This document shows positions 10,647-22,358 of a stretch of 64,000 nt of DNA, piece after piece (within the stretch, counting starts at the first letter, position 1; every line of letters starts with the position of its first letter). The notes under the pieces are model-generated. The model did no database searches and was not told the origin of the DNA. It saw only the letters and a program-made list of their open reading frames with translations. The position numbers and the translations under genes are program-made. This stretch comes from Nicotiana tabacum (lineage: Eukaryota > Streptophyta > Magnoliopsida > Solanales > Solanaceae), in the NCBI RefSeq assembly GCF_000715075.1, contig NC_134102.1, positions 111,488,001-111,552,000 on the forward strand, in the 5' to 3' direction.

Positions 10647-13600
10647 TGTCACGACCCCAATTTCCCTCCGGAGGATGTCGTGACGGCACCTAATCTCTAA
10701 GACTAGGTAAGCCTAACAATTTTGCGGATCAACTAAATATAAAGATGAACTAAAACCTCATCATATGAAATAAATAATAACTATGATCCAAAATAGTTAC
10801 AACTCCCAAACCCAGGTAGAAATAAGTCACAAGCTCTAAAGAGAAAATGCTAAGCATCTCTATACATCAGAGTCTAATAAAAATAAAAAAAATAACATAA
10901 TAAAGATAGAGGGGGACTCCGAGGTCTGTGGACCCTGACAGATGTACCTTGAAGTCTCCACGCACAGGCTATCTCATTGGTACCTGGTCTGGTAAGCAGT
11001 ATTTGGATCTGCACGAAAAAGATGTGCAGAAGTGTAGTATAAGTACACCACAACGGTACCAAGTAAGTGCTAAGCCTAACCTCATTAGAGTAGTGATGAG
11101 GTCAGGTCAAGGCCCTACTGGAAATAATAGGAAACAAGGCAGAAGATATACTAATATAATAAAATGACTAAGAAGTGAACAACGAGAAATTACAGAAAGA
11201 TAACAACACAACAAATAGAGGTAAACAACAGGGGCGCTCCTGAGGTACCACCTCATAGTCCCAAAAGTAAATACACAACAGGGGCAATCCTGATAAGTGG
11301 GAATTTTGACTACTTATTATCGCCTTTTAGATTTTGTTTTAGTCTAAAAACGTTTAATTGTATTTCCGAAACTGATAAAATGTCTAAAATTACAGGAATG
11401 TTGGAAGTTGGACTCCCGGAATAAAATTCGACTAAAAAAGGAGTAATCAAAACACAAGGCAATAAAAGGCACAAGAACTTGCAAAGTGCAGACCGCATAA
11501 TTCCATATGTGGCCGCAAACAATGAAGAAAAACCCAATAAGCTTCCTAGCAAAATGCGCTCCGCAAAGGAATTATGCGGCAGCAATTGAAGAATTCGAAA
11601 GCAACTTTATAGGGTGTGCAATTTCCAAAGTCCAAGTCCCTCAAGATTGCGGACCGCACAGGAATTGTGCTGCCACAAAAGAAGTGCCTTGCGGCCGCAG
11701 AAGACCAAGTTGCAGCCGCAGTTTTAAATCTGTAGACCGTAGAAAAGCTGCCTCACGATCGCAGATCAGAATTGTGCGGCCGCAGACCTCCAGTTCCTGA
11801 CAAGTTGAATAAACCTGCAGACCGCACATGGAATTGTGCGGCCGCATATCCTATCGAGGGGTATTTTTGTCAAAAATTGTTAACTTTATATAAATAGAAG
11901 AGTTTCACGAAATTAGGTCAACGTTTGACATCAGCTACTACAGTAGTTGTTTCTCTTTGCTTCTTTTAGTAATTTTTCATATTTTGGGATATTTTAGCAT
12001 ATATTTTATCATTTTGATTCTACAATATGAGTTTAATTAGCATTTCTTCTTCTATTTCTTCAATTTCAAGTTCGAGTAGCTAGAGTTTTTCTAGGGTTGT
12101 CACCCAACCCTAGTGTGTAAACCTTATGGGTATTTAATTTAATGCTTGTGCATGCTTTAATTTGTTGAATTAATGGTTGCAAACATTAGTTTATGCCTAT
12201 TTGACTAATTTGTGAAATTAATGGTTGCAAACATTAGTTCATGCCTATTTGACTTAGTCTCTACATGAGAAAGAGAGACTTAGTCTAGGAAAACTTGGCT
12301 AACAAGAAATTGGGTCAATCAAGAGATTGATAATCCAAATTAAAGGGTTCAACCTAGAGATAGTAATAACTCGATTTAAGCTTTTATCAACGGTTTGGTT
12401 CAATACCCATTTGGACTTGAGAAAGCCAAATTGGGCAAAATCACTCTCTAACCGAGAGATATTGAGTGGACACTTGAATGTTGATAGCTATAATACACCC
12501 CAACCAACAAAACAAGCATTAATGTTTATATCTCATTGGGCAAACACCTAAGTGATGGTCATAGCCCTAGGCTTTTTACAAAACTTGAAAAACAACAAAA
12601 ATAATTTCTTAGTTTCATTTCTTAACTTTGCAATCTTAGTTTAAAATAGACATAGAAACAACCCCAATTCGTGGAAGTGTAAATTGAGGTAGTTCAAACT
12701 CACGTACTACAATATATACTCCTAACTCCCATATATAGCTCCATGTGGAAATCGACCCCGACTTTTGTTGGGTACTACTATTGCAATCGACCATTTCATA
12801 TCTTTGATTTGAGGTGTGAATTGGACGAGATCAGCTCCCGAGGTACCACCTCGTAGTCCCAAAAGTAAATATGCAACATGGGCGCTCTCGAGGTATCGCC
12901 TCGTAGTCCCAAAAGTAAATAAATAACAAGGGCGCTCCCGAGATACCGCCTCGTAGTCAAAAAAATAAATATGCAACAGATAACCAATGGGACAATGAAA
13001 TTACAACAAGGAATCATACAGTTAAAGACTGAATACAAAATAAAGGAAGTGTTTAATCCAACTAAACATGTTGCACAAATTTCAAGTAAGAGATAAGATA
13101 CGTAGACATGCGATCTTAGGCTAAACATGATGACTACACATGCTAGAGTAGCTTTGTTAAGGAATTAAAAATAAAACTACTTAGCAAGAATCAGATTTTT
13201 AATATTTAACCAGAGTATGCACTCGTCACCTCGCGTACACGGCCTTCACGTATTGCAAATACCATAATAGTACCAAAACTTAAGGGGAGTTTCCCCCACA
13301 CAAGGTTAAACAAGTCACTTACCTCAAATCTCGCTCAATCAATCAATAAGAATTCCTTTCCCTCGACTTTCCAACTCTGATCGGCTCGTATCTAACCAAA
13401 ATAATTACATACTATAAATATAACTATAAGAAACAAATTTAAATAATGAAACTACGACTTTAGAAAAGAATTGAAAAATCGTCCCAAAACGTCTTTCCGG
13501 GCCTACGTCTCGGAACCTAACCAAAATTATAAAATTCGAACACCCATACGATAACGAGTCCAACCACACAAGAATTACTCAAAGTCGGCCTCATTTGGTC

Positions 13601-14853
13601 TTTCAAAACCCAAAAATTCGGTCTAAGAACTTTCACTACCATTTCCCCCCCAAATTCTCAACCCAAATCCTTAATTAAATGAAGAAATTAATGATAGATT
13701 AATGTAGATTAATAAAAAAATGAGTCAGGAATCCTTACCCAAATGTTTCCTCTGAAAATCCCTCAAACCTTTGCCTCCATCCGAGATCTCTAGGTCTAAA
13801 AATAGAGAATGAAAACAAACCCTCGAACTTAGGCCTTTTTCTGCCCAGTTAAACCGCTTTTGCGAAGCCATAGCCTCATCTGCGGCTCCGCACATGCGGA
13901 ATTTCCATCGCAGGTGCGGTCCACACTAAGGCCAGCATCCTTCGCTTTTGTGAGAAAATAACCGCATCTGCGCACACGCACCTGCGGAGGAAATGTCGCA
14001 CATGCGGCCAATGTCCGCTACTGCGCTTCCTGCCATTGCAGAATCGATTTCGCTTCTGCGAAGACCTTCCCGCTTTTGCGATCCTAGCGTCCCCCACTCA
14101 CTACCGCACATGCACTCCTAAGGTCGTACATGTGGCCACACCCATTGCAGGTGTGATCACACTAGAAGCAGTAGTGCTTAAACAATGCTTAAGGTCCAAA
14201 ATTGTTTCGGATTCAATCTGAATCACACTTGGTGCCCTTGGGACTCCATCAGAATATACCAACAAGTTCCAAAATACCATACGAACTTAGTCGAGCTTTC
14301 AAATCACATCAAACAATGCTATAAACATGAATTGCATATCGATTCAAGCCTAATAAACTTTAGAACTTTAAACTTCTACATCTGATGCTGAAACCTATCA
14401 ATCAAGTCCAATTGACCTCGAATTTTGTGCACAAGTCATAATTGACATTATGGGCCTACTCCAACTTTCGAAATCGGGATACAACCCCGATATAAAATGT
14501 CCACTCGCAGTCAAACTTCCCAAAAATCATCTAACTTTCCAACTTCGCCAATTAATGCTGAAATGACCTACGGACCTCCAAATTAACACTCAGACACACT
14601 TCTAAGACCAAAATCACCTTATGGAGCTATTAAAACTATCAAAACTCCGTTACAGAGTCGTCTTCACACAAATCAAACTACAGTTAATTCCTACGACTTA
14701 AACTTCCATTTTTTAGGGACCATGTGTCTCATTTCACTTCGAAACCAAAAACCAAACCTCCTGGCAAGTTACATAACCACAAAATGAAATAGAGGGAGCA
14801 GTAAATAGGATTTCAGGGCTAATACTCTCAAAACGACCGGCCAAGTCGTTACA
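10647..14853 (-). repeat. Gypsy A 3' LTR, carrying a solo LTR
   Basis: The native LTR is about 2.66 kb; the 1543-base solo LTR plus its target duplication account for the rest. It contains 50-base tandem units (starting 11228, 11278, 12876 and 12926, one unit split by the insertion), a GAGGTAAGT motif on the minus strand (13317-13325), a GAGGTGACGAG block (13222-13232) and a CpG-rich palindrome array (about 13855-14130). ORFs inside it are composition artefacts. Confidence 0.92.
11291..12833. mobile_element. Solo LTR (1.54 kb) inserted in gypsy A left LTR
   Basis: It begins TGATAAGTGGG and ends GACGAGATCA, so it has TG...CA ends with a TGAT/ATCA inverted terminus. It interrupts a 50-base tandem unit of the host LTR. 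The flanks are AATCC (11286-11290) and GCTCC (12834-12838); the uninterrupted unit has GCTCC, so this fits one 5-base target duplication with two changes. No coding capacity was seen. It carries three GCGGCCGC sites (11691, 11776 and 11838). I cannot assign it to copia or gypsy. Confidence 0.7.
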
Positions 14854-14866
14854 TCCTCCCCCTCTT
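14854..14866 (-). other. Gypsy A polypurine tract
   Basis: The minus strand reads AAGAGGGGGAGGA directly against the 3' LTR start (TGTAACGAC), the expected position for plus-strand priming. Confidence 0.85.
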
Positions 14867-14879
14867 AAAACAAATGTTC

Positions 14880-16290
14880 GTCCTCGACTGGATGACCCCT
14901 CCACTAAACCTTTACTGAAGTGATGCTCTTCGACCTCAACTTTTGAACCTACCTCTCCAAAAAGGCCACCAGCTCCTCAACATAAGATAGATCCTTGTCC
15001 AACTAGACCGAGCTGAAGTCTAACACATGAGATGGACAACCGTGATACTTCCGGAGCATGAAAACATGGAATATTGGATGAATTGCAGAGAGACTAGGTG
15101 GTAGTGCAAGTCTGTAAGCCACCTATCCAACCCTCTCAAGAATCTCAAAAGGCCTAATATACCTAGAGCTCAACTTGCCCTTCTTCCTAAACCTCATAAC
15201 ACCCTTCATGGGCGAAACCCCGAGCAAGACCCGCTCCCCAACCATGAATGCAACATCGTAAACCTTCCGATTTGCATAACTCTTCAGCCTAGATTGGGCT
15301 GTACGAAGTCCATCATGAATCAATTTAACTTTTTTCAAAGCATCCTGAACTAAGTCTGTACCCAATAGCCTAGCCTCGCCCGACTCGAATCAACCTACTG
15401 GAGACGGGCACCGTCGACCATACAAAGCCTCATACGGAGCCATTGAATGCTCGTCTGATAACTGTTGTTGTAGGCAAACTCCGCAAGTGGAAAGAACCGA
15501 TCCCAAGAACTCCCAAAATCCATCACACACGCATGAAACATGTCCTCCAATATCTGAATAGTGCGCTCGGACTGTCCATCCGTCCGTCCGTCTGAGGGTA
15601 AAATATTGTACTCAACTCCACCCGAGTACCCAATTCATGTTGTACGGCTCTCCAGAACTACGATATAAACTGCGTATCCCGGTCAGAAATGATAGATACC
15701 GGCATGCCATGAAGCCTGATAATCTTACGAATGTAAACCTGAGCTAGTTGCTCTGAAGAGTAAGTAATAACCACATGAATGAAATGAGCTGACTTGGTCA
15801 ATCTATCCACAATCACCCAAACTACATCGAACATCCTCTGAGTTCGTAGGAGACCAACAACGAAATCCATAGTGATCCGCTCCGATTTCCACTCAGGAAT
15901 ATCTAGCTTCTAAAGCAGCCCACCTAGCCGCTGATGCTCATACTTCATATGCTAACAATTTAGGCACCGAACTACACACTCCATTATGTCTTTCTTCATT
16001 CGCCTCCACTAATAGTGTTGCCTCAATTCCTGATACATCTTCGCGGCACCTGGATGAATGGAGTACCGTGAACTATGAGCCTCCTGGAGAATCAACTCAC
16101 GCAAGCCATCTACATTGGGCACACATAGCCTTCCCTGCATCCGTAACACACCGTCATCTCCAATAATGACCTCATTTGCATCGTCATGCTGAACCGTGTC
16201 CTTAAGGACAAAAGGACAAGCAGATGAGGGTCATCATACTGACACTCTCTGATACGATCATAAAGAGAATACTAAGAAACCACACAAGCC
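14880..16290 (-). pseudogene. Gypsy A integrase with chromodomain remnant
   Basis: The integrase core is visible in broken frames: TMDFVVGL (near 15870), SIISDRDTQF (near 15670) and DGQSERTIQ (near 15555-15580), giving the D-D-E residues. The GPF/Y-type region appears at 15123-15365 (KLSSRYIRPFEILERVG). A four-base repeat expansion at about 15585-15597 duplicates TDG in front of the catalytic glutamate motif. The chromodomain C-terminal of it is mostly lost; only the closing sequence before the polypurine tract is recognisable. An in-frame TAG at 16009-16011 sits in HY*WRRMKKD. Confidence 0.88.
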
Positions 16291-16299
16291 AAAACTCTA

Positions 16300-17841
16300 C
16301 TCGGCTCTGAAATATCCAATCTGACAAACTAGTTGGCCAAGGCCTGAACATCCAAGGCTAAAGGCCTCTCTACTACTGGTAGATATGCTAAACTGCCCAA
16401 ACTCTCTGCCTGGCATCGACCACCACATTGGCCTTCCCGGGATGATAGAGAATGGTGATGTCATAATCCTTAAGCAGCTCCAACCATCTCTGTTGTCGTA
16501 AGTTAAGATCCTTCTGTTTAAACAGATGTTGTAGACTCCGGTGATCGGTGTAGACCTCATAAGGGACACCATATAAATAGTGCCGATAGATCTTCAAGGC
16601 ATGAACAATAGCTGCTAACTCGAGGTCATGGACATGGTAGTTTTTCTCATGCACCTTCAGATGTTTGGACGCGTAGGCAATCACCCTATCATCCTGCATC
16701 AACACTGTGCCAAGACCAATCCGCGACACATCACAATACATCGTATAGGACCCTGAAGTACTAGGCAATACCAACACTGGAGCTGTCGTCAAGGTAGTCT
16801 TGATCTTTTGAAAGCTCTCCTCACATTCCTCGGTCCACCTGAACGGAGCACCCTTCTGGGTCAATCTGGTCATAGGTGTTGCAATAGACGAGAAACCCTC
16901 TACAAATCGGCGGTAATACCCCGCCAAGCCAAGAAAACTCCGTATCTCTGTAGCTGAGGATGGTCTGGGCCAACTCTGCACTACTTCAATCTTCTTTTGA
17001 TCTACCTTGATCCCCTCACTCGATCCCATACGACCCAAAAATGCCATTGAATCTAGCTAGGAGTCACACTTTGAAAATTTTGCATACAATTTCTTTTCTC
17101 TCAAGGTCTTAAGCACAGTCCTCAGGTGTTGCTCATGATCCTCTTGGCTCCGGGAGTACACCAGAATATCGTCAATAAATACAATGATGAACGAGTCAAG
17201 ATAGGGCTGAAATATACTGTTTATCAAGTGCATGAATGCTGCTAGAGTGTTGGTCAGCCTAAAAGATATCACAAAGAACTCATAATGACCATACCAAGTC
17301 CTAAAAGCAGTCTTCGGGATATCTGGCTCCCGAATCTTCAACTGATGATAGCATGAATGCAAGTCGACCTTAGAGAACACTCTGGTACCCTGAAGCTGAT
17401 CAAATAGGTCATCAATACATGGCAATGTCTACATGTTCTTCGCTGTAACCTTGTTCAACTGGCAATAATCAATACACATTCGCATAAAACCATCCTTCTT
17501 TACAAACAAGACAGGAGCACCCCAAGGCGATACACTGGCCGAATGAAGCCCTTATCGAGCAACTATTACAATTGTTCCTTTAACTCCTTCAACTCTGTCG
17601 GGGCCATACGATTGGGTGGAATAGAAATGGGTTGTGTGCCCGGCAATAAACCAATACCAAAGTCAATATCTCCGTCGGGCGTCATGCCCGAAAGATCTGC
17701 CGGAAATACGTCTGGATAATCCCTTACTACCGAAACTGACTCGACGGTAGGAGTGTCAACACTAACATCCCTCACATACGCCATATATGCATCATACCCC
17801 TTCTCAATCAGCTGTTGAGCCTTTAGAAATGAGACAACCAT
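16300..17841 (-). pseudogene. Gypsy A reverse transcriptase and RNase H
   Basis: The N-terminal RT part (17566-17841) includes RDYPDVFPADLSGMTP and PPNRMAPTELKELKEQL. The RT palm (17057-17425) has [15 protein letters not shown] and the catalytic FIDDILVYS. The segment 16388-17047 (219 residues) carries [16 protein letters not shown], then RNase H with [22 protein letters not shown] and [12 protein letters not shown] frameshift and stops separate the pieces (near 17050 and 17430-17560). The order and motifs match Ty3/gypsy chromoviruses. Confidence 0.92.
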
Positions 17842-17949
17842 GCTAGGAACATGATCTAAGGTACCTCTCTACTCTATCCGCGGTAGACCTGGCATAGTCA
17901 ACGTCAACGTCTTGGATTGAAAATCAAGGATAATGTGATAGGGTGAAAA

Positions 17950-18289
17950 CTAGTTCATGCCCAAAATAATATCGAATTCCATCATACTGAGCAATAATAA
18001 ATCGGCTCTAGCTTCAAAACCACTAAGAACAACCAAACACGACCGATACACACAGTCAACAATAATAAAATCTCCCATGGATGTAGACACATAAATAAGA
18101 GAACCCAAAGAATCACGGGATACACCCAAATATAGAGCAAAATAAGATGACACATAGGAATAAGTGAAGCCTGGATCAAATAAGACTGATGCATCTCTAT
18201 GACAGACCGGAACAATACATGTGATGACTAAATATGATGCAATTGCCTCCGTCATAGTAGTAAGGGCATAATATCTGGCCTAGCCTCCC
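17950..18289 (-). pseudogene. Gypsy A aspartic protease
   Basis: It reads VCHRDASVLFDPGFTYSYVSS and later LLSMMEFDIILGMN, the two halves of the retropepsin active-site region in Tekay/Del-type elements. These elements usually have DPGSTYSYVS; here the S after G is F. It lies between the Gag zinc knuckle and RT as expected. About 100 bases with stops separate it from RT. Confidence 0.88.
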
Positions 18290-19689
18290 CCTCTATGGCG
18301 ACCTCTACCTGTCCGGCCTCTACCTCGAGCTGGCTATGTAGGTGGAGTGGTAGCCGGTGCTATAACCATAGCCTGAGGACCCAGTAGAGCACGTGGTGCC
18401 TGAGTGATTTGTGGGGGTGCATCCCTCTTGAGTCTGGGGCAGTCCCTCACCACATGACGAGTGTCACCACACTCAAAACAAGCTCTCGCAGGACGTGGAT
18501 GTTATGACTGGCTCATGCCTGATCAGCTGGATTGACCACTGAAAGCACCCCATGTAGGAGGTGCACTAGACAATGGCGGCACATAATAAAGAGCCCGGGG
18601 CCTAAAAGTGGCCATAGCACCGCTGGCGGCTAGAAGTGCCGAATAAACAGGGTGACCCACATAGCCCCTACCCTGACGAGCTACAGTTGGGGAACGAGTA
18701 CCACTATATGTGCCATACTCCCGAGACCTCTTGGACTCTCTCTCCTCCCTCTCCCTAGTTAACATGCCCTCCAATCTCCTAGCAATCCCCACTACCTGCT
18801 GGTATGCGATGTCCATCTCTAATAAATCTGATACTGGGGCTGAGCCCCTCAATAAATCGACGAACCCGCTCCTGAACAGTAGCAGCTAAGGCTGGTGCAT
18901 GCCTGGCCAAATCACTGAATCGGACCTCATACTCTAACACGATCATAAAACCCTGGCGCAACTGCTCAAACTCTGCACGCCATGCATCTCTAAGACTCTG
19001 GGGACATACTCCCTCAAGAATATATCTGAGAATTGAGTCCAAGTGAGTGAAGCTGCCTCGGCCGGACTGCCCAGCTCATATGCTCGCCACCACTGATAGG
19101 CCTCTCCTCTAAGATGGAACGTAGTGAAAGAAACCCCGCTAGACTCCCCAACACTTATAGTACGGAGGATGTGGTGGCACTTCTCAAGAAAACCCCAGGC
19201 ATCCTCTGACACCAAGCCACTGAAAGTAGGAGGGTGTTACTTTTTGTACCTCTCGAGCCTGAGCTGCTCCCCCTTAGAAACTGCTGCCCTAACCTCAGGC
19301 TGAACTGGAGCTACCGGTTGCATCGGTATGACCTCAGGAACTTGGTCGACCTGGACTCGCTGCTCTGGGGTAGGGGCGGTGGGAGTCTATGCTCCTCCCC
19401 CGACATGAGATATGGCAGGAGCAAGTGGTATCAACCATGCCTAAGCCAGAGTGCTGAACATGCTCAGAAACTGGGCGAGGGTCTCCTGGAGGGCTGGTGC
19501 AGTAACACGTGTCTCAGGTGATTTCCCTCCAACTGAAGCTACTGATGGGTCCTCTATAGCAGCTCATGCGGGTGCTCTGGCTGCACTACGTGGATGTCCT
19601 TATCCTTTACCTCGGTCCCAGCCTCTCGCGGCTCTAGCAGGGGGAGCGGGTGTCTGGTCATCTGATCCAGCTATACATGTCTTCACCAT
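18290..19689 (-). pseudogene. Gypsy A gag
   Basis: The likely start is the ATG at 19689-19687 (MVKTCIAGSDD), 186 bases inside the PBS. The capsid part is in 18779-19215: FSGLVSEDAWGFLEKCHHIL, GEAYQWWRAYELG, FSDIFLREYVPR and then VLEYEVRFSDLARHAP. A zinc knuckle CFECGDTRHVVRDC lies at about 18440-18485 with the ARAC lead-in. Several stops (for example near 19600 and 19435) break the frame. Confidence 0.88.
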
Positions 19690-19874
19690 ATGTAAGAAAA
19701 TAGAAAGATAGAAATTTAGAATTCGAAGTCAAAATCTCGCACGATAAGGAATCGAAGAAGTAAAGCTTTTCCTAAGAGTTCCACAGCCTCCCGAACATAA
19801 GTACATATGTCTCCGTACGGATTCACGAGACTCTACTAAACCTGCTTGTGACTCATAACACCTATGAACCTACA

Positions 19875-19886
19875 GCTCTGATACCA
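19875..19886 (-). other. Gypsy A primer-binding site
   Basis: The minus strand reads TGGTATCAGAGC, complementary to the 3' end of initiator tRNA-Met. It is three bases inside the 5' LTR end. Confidence 0.9.
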
Positions 19887-20470
19887 ACTTGTCACGACCT
19901 CAATTTTCCTCCGGAGGATATCATGATGACACATAGTCTCTAAGGCTAGGTAAGCCTAATAATTTTGCGAAAATAACTGAATATAAAGTTGAACTCAAAC
20001 CTCATTATCTGAAATAAATAAAAACTACGATTCAAAATAGTTACAACTCCCAAAACCTAGTAGAAATAAGTCACAAGCTCTAAAGAGAAAATGCTAAGTA
20101 TCTCTATACATCCGAGTCTAATAAAAATAAAGAAAACAACATAATAAAGATAGAGTGGGACTCTAAGGTCTGCGGACGTTGGCAGATGTACCTTGAAGTC
20201 TCCACGTAGAGGCTATCTTACTAGTACCTGGTCTGGTAAGCAGTACCTGGATCTGCACAAAAAGATGTGTAGAAGTGTAGTATGAGTACACCACAATGAT
20301 ACCTAGTAAGTACCAAGCCTAACCTGAGTAGAGTAGTGACGAGGTTAGGTCAGGGCCCCACTAGAAATAATAGGAAACAAGACAGAAGATATAATAATAT
20401 AATGAAATAACTGAGAAGTGAACAATGAGAAATTACAGAAAGATAACAACACAACAAATAGAGGTAAACA

Positions 20471-20670
20471 ACAGGGGCGCTCCCGAGGTACCGCCTCATA
20501 GTCCCAAAAGTAAATACATAACAGGGGCCCTCCCGAGGTACCGTCCCGTAGTCCCAAAAGTAAATATTCAACAGGAGCGCTCCCGAGGTACTGCCTCATA
20601 GTCCCAAAAGTAAATACACAACATGGGCACTCCCGAGGTACCGCCTCTCAGTCCCAAAAGCAAATATGCA
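20471..20670. repeat. Four 50-base tandem units in gypsy A 5' LTR
   Basis: Units start at 20471, 20521, 20571 and 20621 with period exactly 50. Each holds GCTCCCGAGGTACCGCCTC and AGTCCCAAAAGTAAATA variants. The same array, split by a solo LTR, is in the left LTR. Open frames across it (about 20345-20600) only translate the repeat. Confidence 0.95.
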
Positions 20671-20714
20671 ATAGATAACCAATGGGACAATGAAATCACA
20701 ACAAGGAATCCTAC

Positions 20715-21516
20715 TAGGGGTGTTCATCGATCAGTACATTATTTATTTATTTTGTTCGGTATTTTCTTTATTCGGTTTCATAAAATGCTATACCAATACC
20801 ATACTAATACCTATTCGGTATGGTTCGGGTTTTTTTCTTTCTCTTTCGATTTATTCGGTTCGGTAATTTTGGCTTGAATATTAACTAACGCATAGAACCC
20901 TCGACTTTAATATTCTTAATTAAAGTACTCAATGAAAACATTCTAAGCTCACTTGACCGTCGACAAATGTTTTGTCCAAAACCTTCAAGTATCAACCAAG
21001 AGAAAAAAAGATACATAAAGGAATACATCTGATCATAGGAAGTATCATGTTACTTGCTTAGAGTTAATTATTGAAATTAGAGAATATAACAAGGACTAAT
21101 CCAACATATGCAACAACAATACAAGAGTAACGGAGTAAGAAACACCCTAAAACCGTTGAAATATTATGTTAAACTACTTGGCAACCTCGCAAGTAAGAAT
21201 TAGAATCTGCATCCTACCTTGTTCCTCCATTTTCCTAAATAAGTACATGGGCTTTACTACCAACCTCAACATGAATGCCAAAGAGAAATATTGTGTAACT
21301 TAGTATGTTAATCAATAATATATGTAATGTTTAATTTAGTATATATTTTGGTACGATATCAGTATTTTGATATTATTTTTTTAAATACCAAATACCATAC
21401 CTAATACCAAATTATTTTGAAAACTCAAACCAAATACCAAAATACCGAATACCATATACCAAAATTTTCGGTTTCGGTATGGTAATTCAGTATTTATTAT
21501 ATTATGCACAACCCTA
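20715..21516. mobile_element. Non-autonomous hAT-like element (802 bp)
   Basis: The left end is TAGGGGTGTTCATCG and the right end read inward is TAGGGTTGTGCATAA, with an 8-base flanking duplication AATCCTAC (20707-20714) and AATCCTAT (21517-21524). The other LTR of element A shows the unfilled site. The interior is A/T-rich with many GGTATGGTA/TACCATACC motifs in both orientations and has no credible coding region. It is not clearly related to the split hAT element in this window beyond the hAT-type ends. Confidence 0.85.
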
Positions 21517-21781
21517 AATCCTATAGTTAAAGAGTGAATACAAAATCATGGAAGCAGGTAATCCAACTAAGCATGTTGCACAAATTGCAAGTAAGAGATA
21601 AGACACGCAGACATGCGACATTAGACTAAACATGATGACTACACATGCTAGAGTAACTCAGTTAAGGAATTAAAAAGAAAACTACTTAGCAAGAACTAGA
21701 TTTTTAACATTTAACCCGAGTACGCACTTGTCACCTCGTGTATACGACCATCACGTATTGCAAATACCATAACAGTACCAA

Positions 21782-22358
21782 GTCTCGTTACTCCATTATT
21801 CCAAACCTGAACATCTATAGTCCGATTGCCTTCCCTCCGCTGGAAATAGAATGTCGAACCTCTAATTCATACACTGAGGAAAACCTCCTTTCGAGTCATT
21901 CACCGCCCCGTTACATAGACAAGCACCCTATCATTACACAACAATATGCGATAGCTTCGCACGAATCATCATAACAACTAGTGCCCAACTTCAAAACCAT
22001 AGGCAATACTGATACTGAGCCGAAACGACAGAACATCCTTCCACAAGGCGACAACAATAGCCAATAAAATACGCAGGGAGAAACATTCTGCACCACATCT
22101 GCAGTACCATTACAATTACTCGATTCCCAATTGATAACAAGCGCTACACGTAGCATAAAATTGAGTAGGAAGAAAATAAAGGCATAAGCCTCAAAAGAAA
22201 TCATACCGCACAAAGAGGACTCAAGAAGGGAAGTGCTCTTAACAGCCTTATAGCCTCTCGAAGATAAGTGCAGATGTCTCCATATGGATCCACAAGACTC
22301 TACTAGACTTGCTCATGACTCGTGAGACCTAAGTAAACCTAACGTTCTGATACCAAGC
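21782..22358 (-). repeat. Partial second interior of element B
   Basis: It matches 28971-29537 closely, with a small insertion near 21822-21832 and scattered base changes. It begins at the primer-site side and breaks off into gypsy A LTR sequence at TACCAA. The open frame on the minus strand (21911-22213) also exists in the other copy (29090-29440) but has no known domain. Confidence 0.85.
22344..22355 (-). other. Altered primer-binding site, element B left
   Basis: The minus strand reads TGGTATCAGAAC, one change from TGGTATCAGAGC. The second copy beside 29538 reads TGGTATTAGAGT. Both derive from a tRNA-Met type site. Confidence 0.8.

Noticed and set aside
11507..11847. Overlapping ORFs on both strands in the solo LTR
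   Set aside because: The same composition effect around the GCGGCCGC array.
20345..20599. ORFs with YLLLGLRDGT repeats
   Set aside because: They translate the 50-base tandem units of gypsy A LTR.
21911..22213. Minus-strand ORF of 100 codons also seen at 29090-29440
   Set aside because: The conservation comes from duplication of the whole B interior. The frame differs in length between copies and has no known domain, so it is not called a gene, although it is worth testing in a family consensus.
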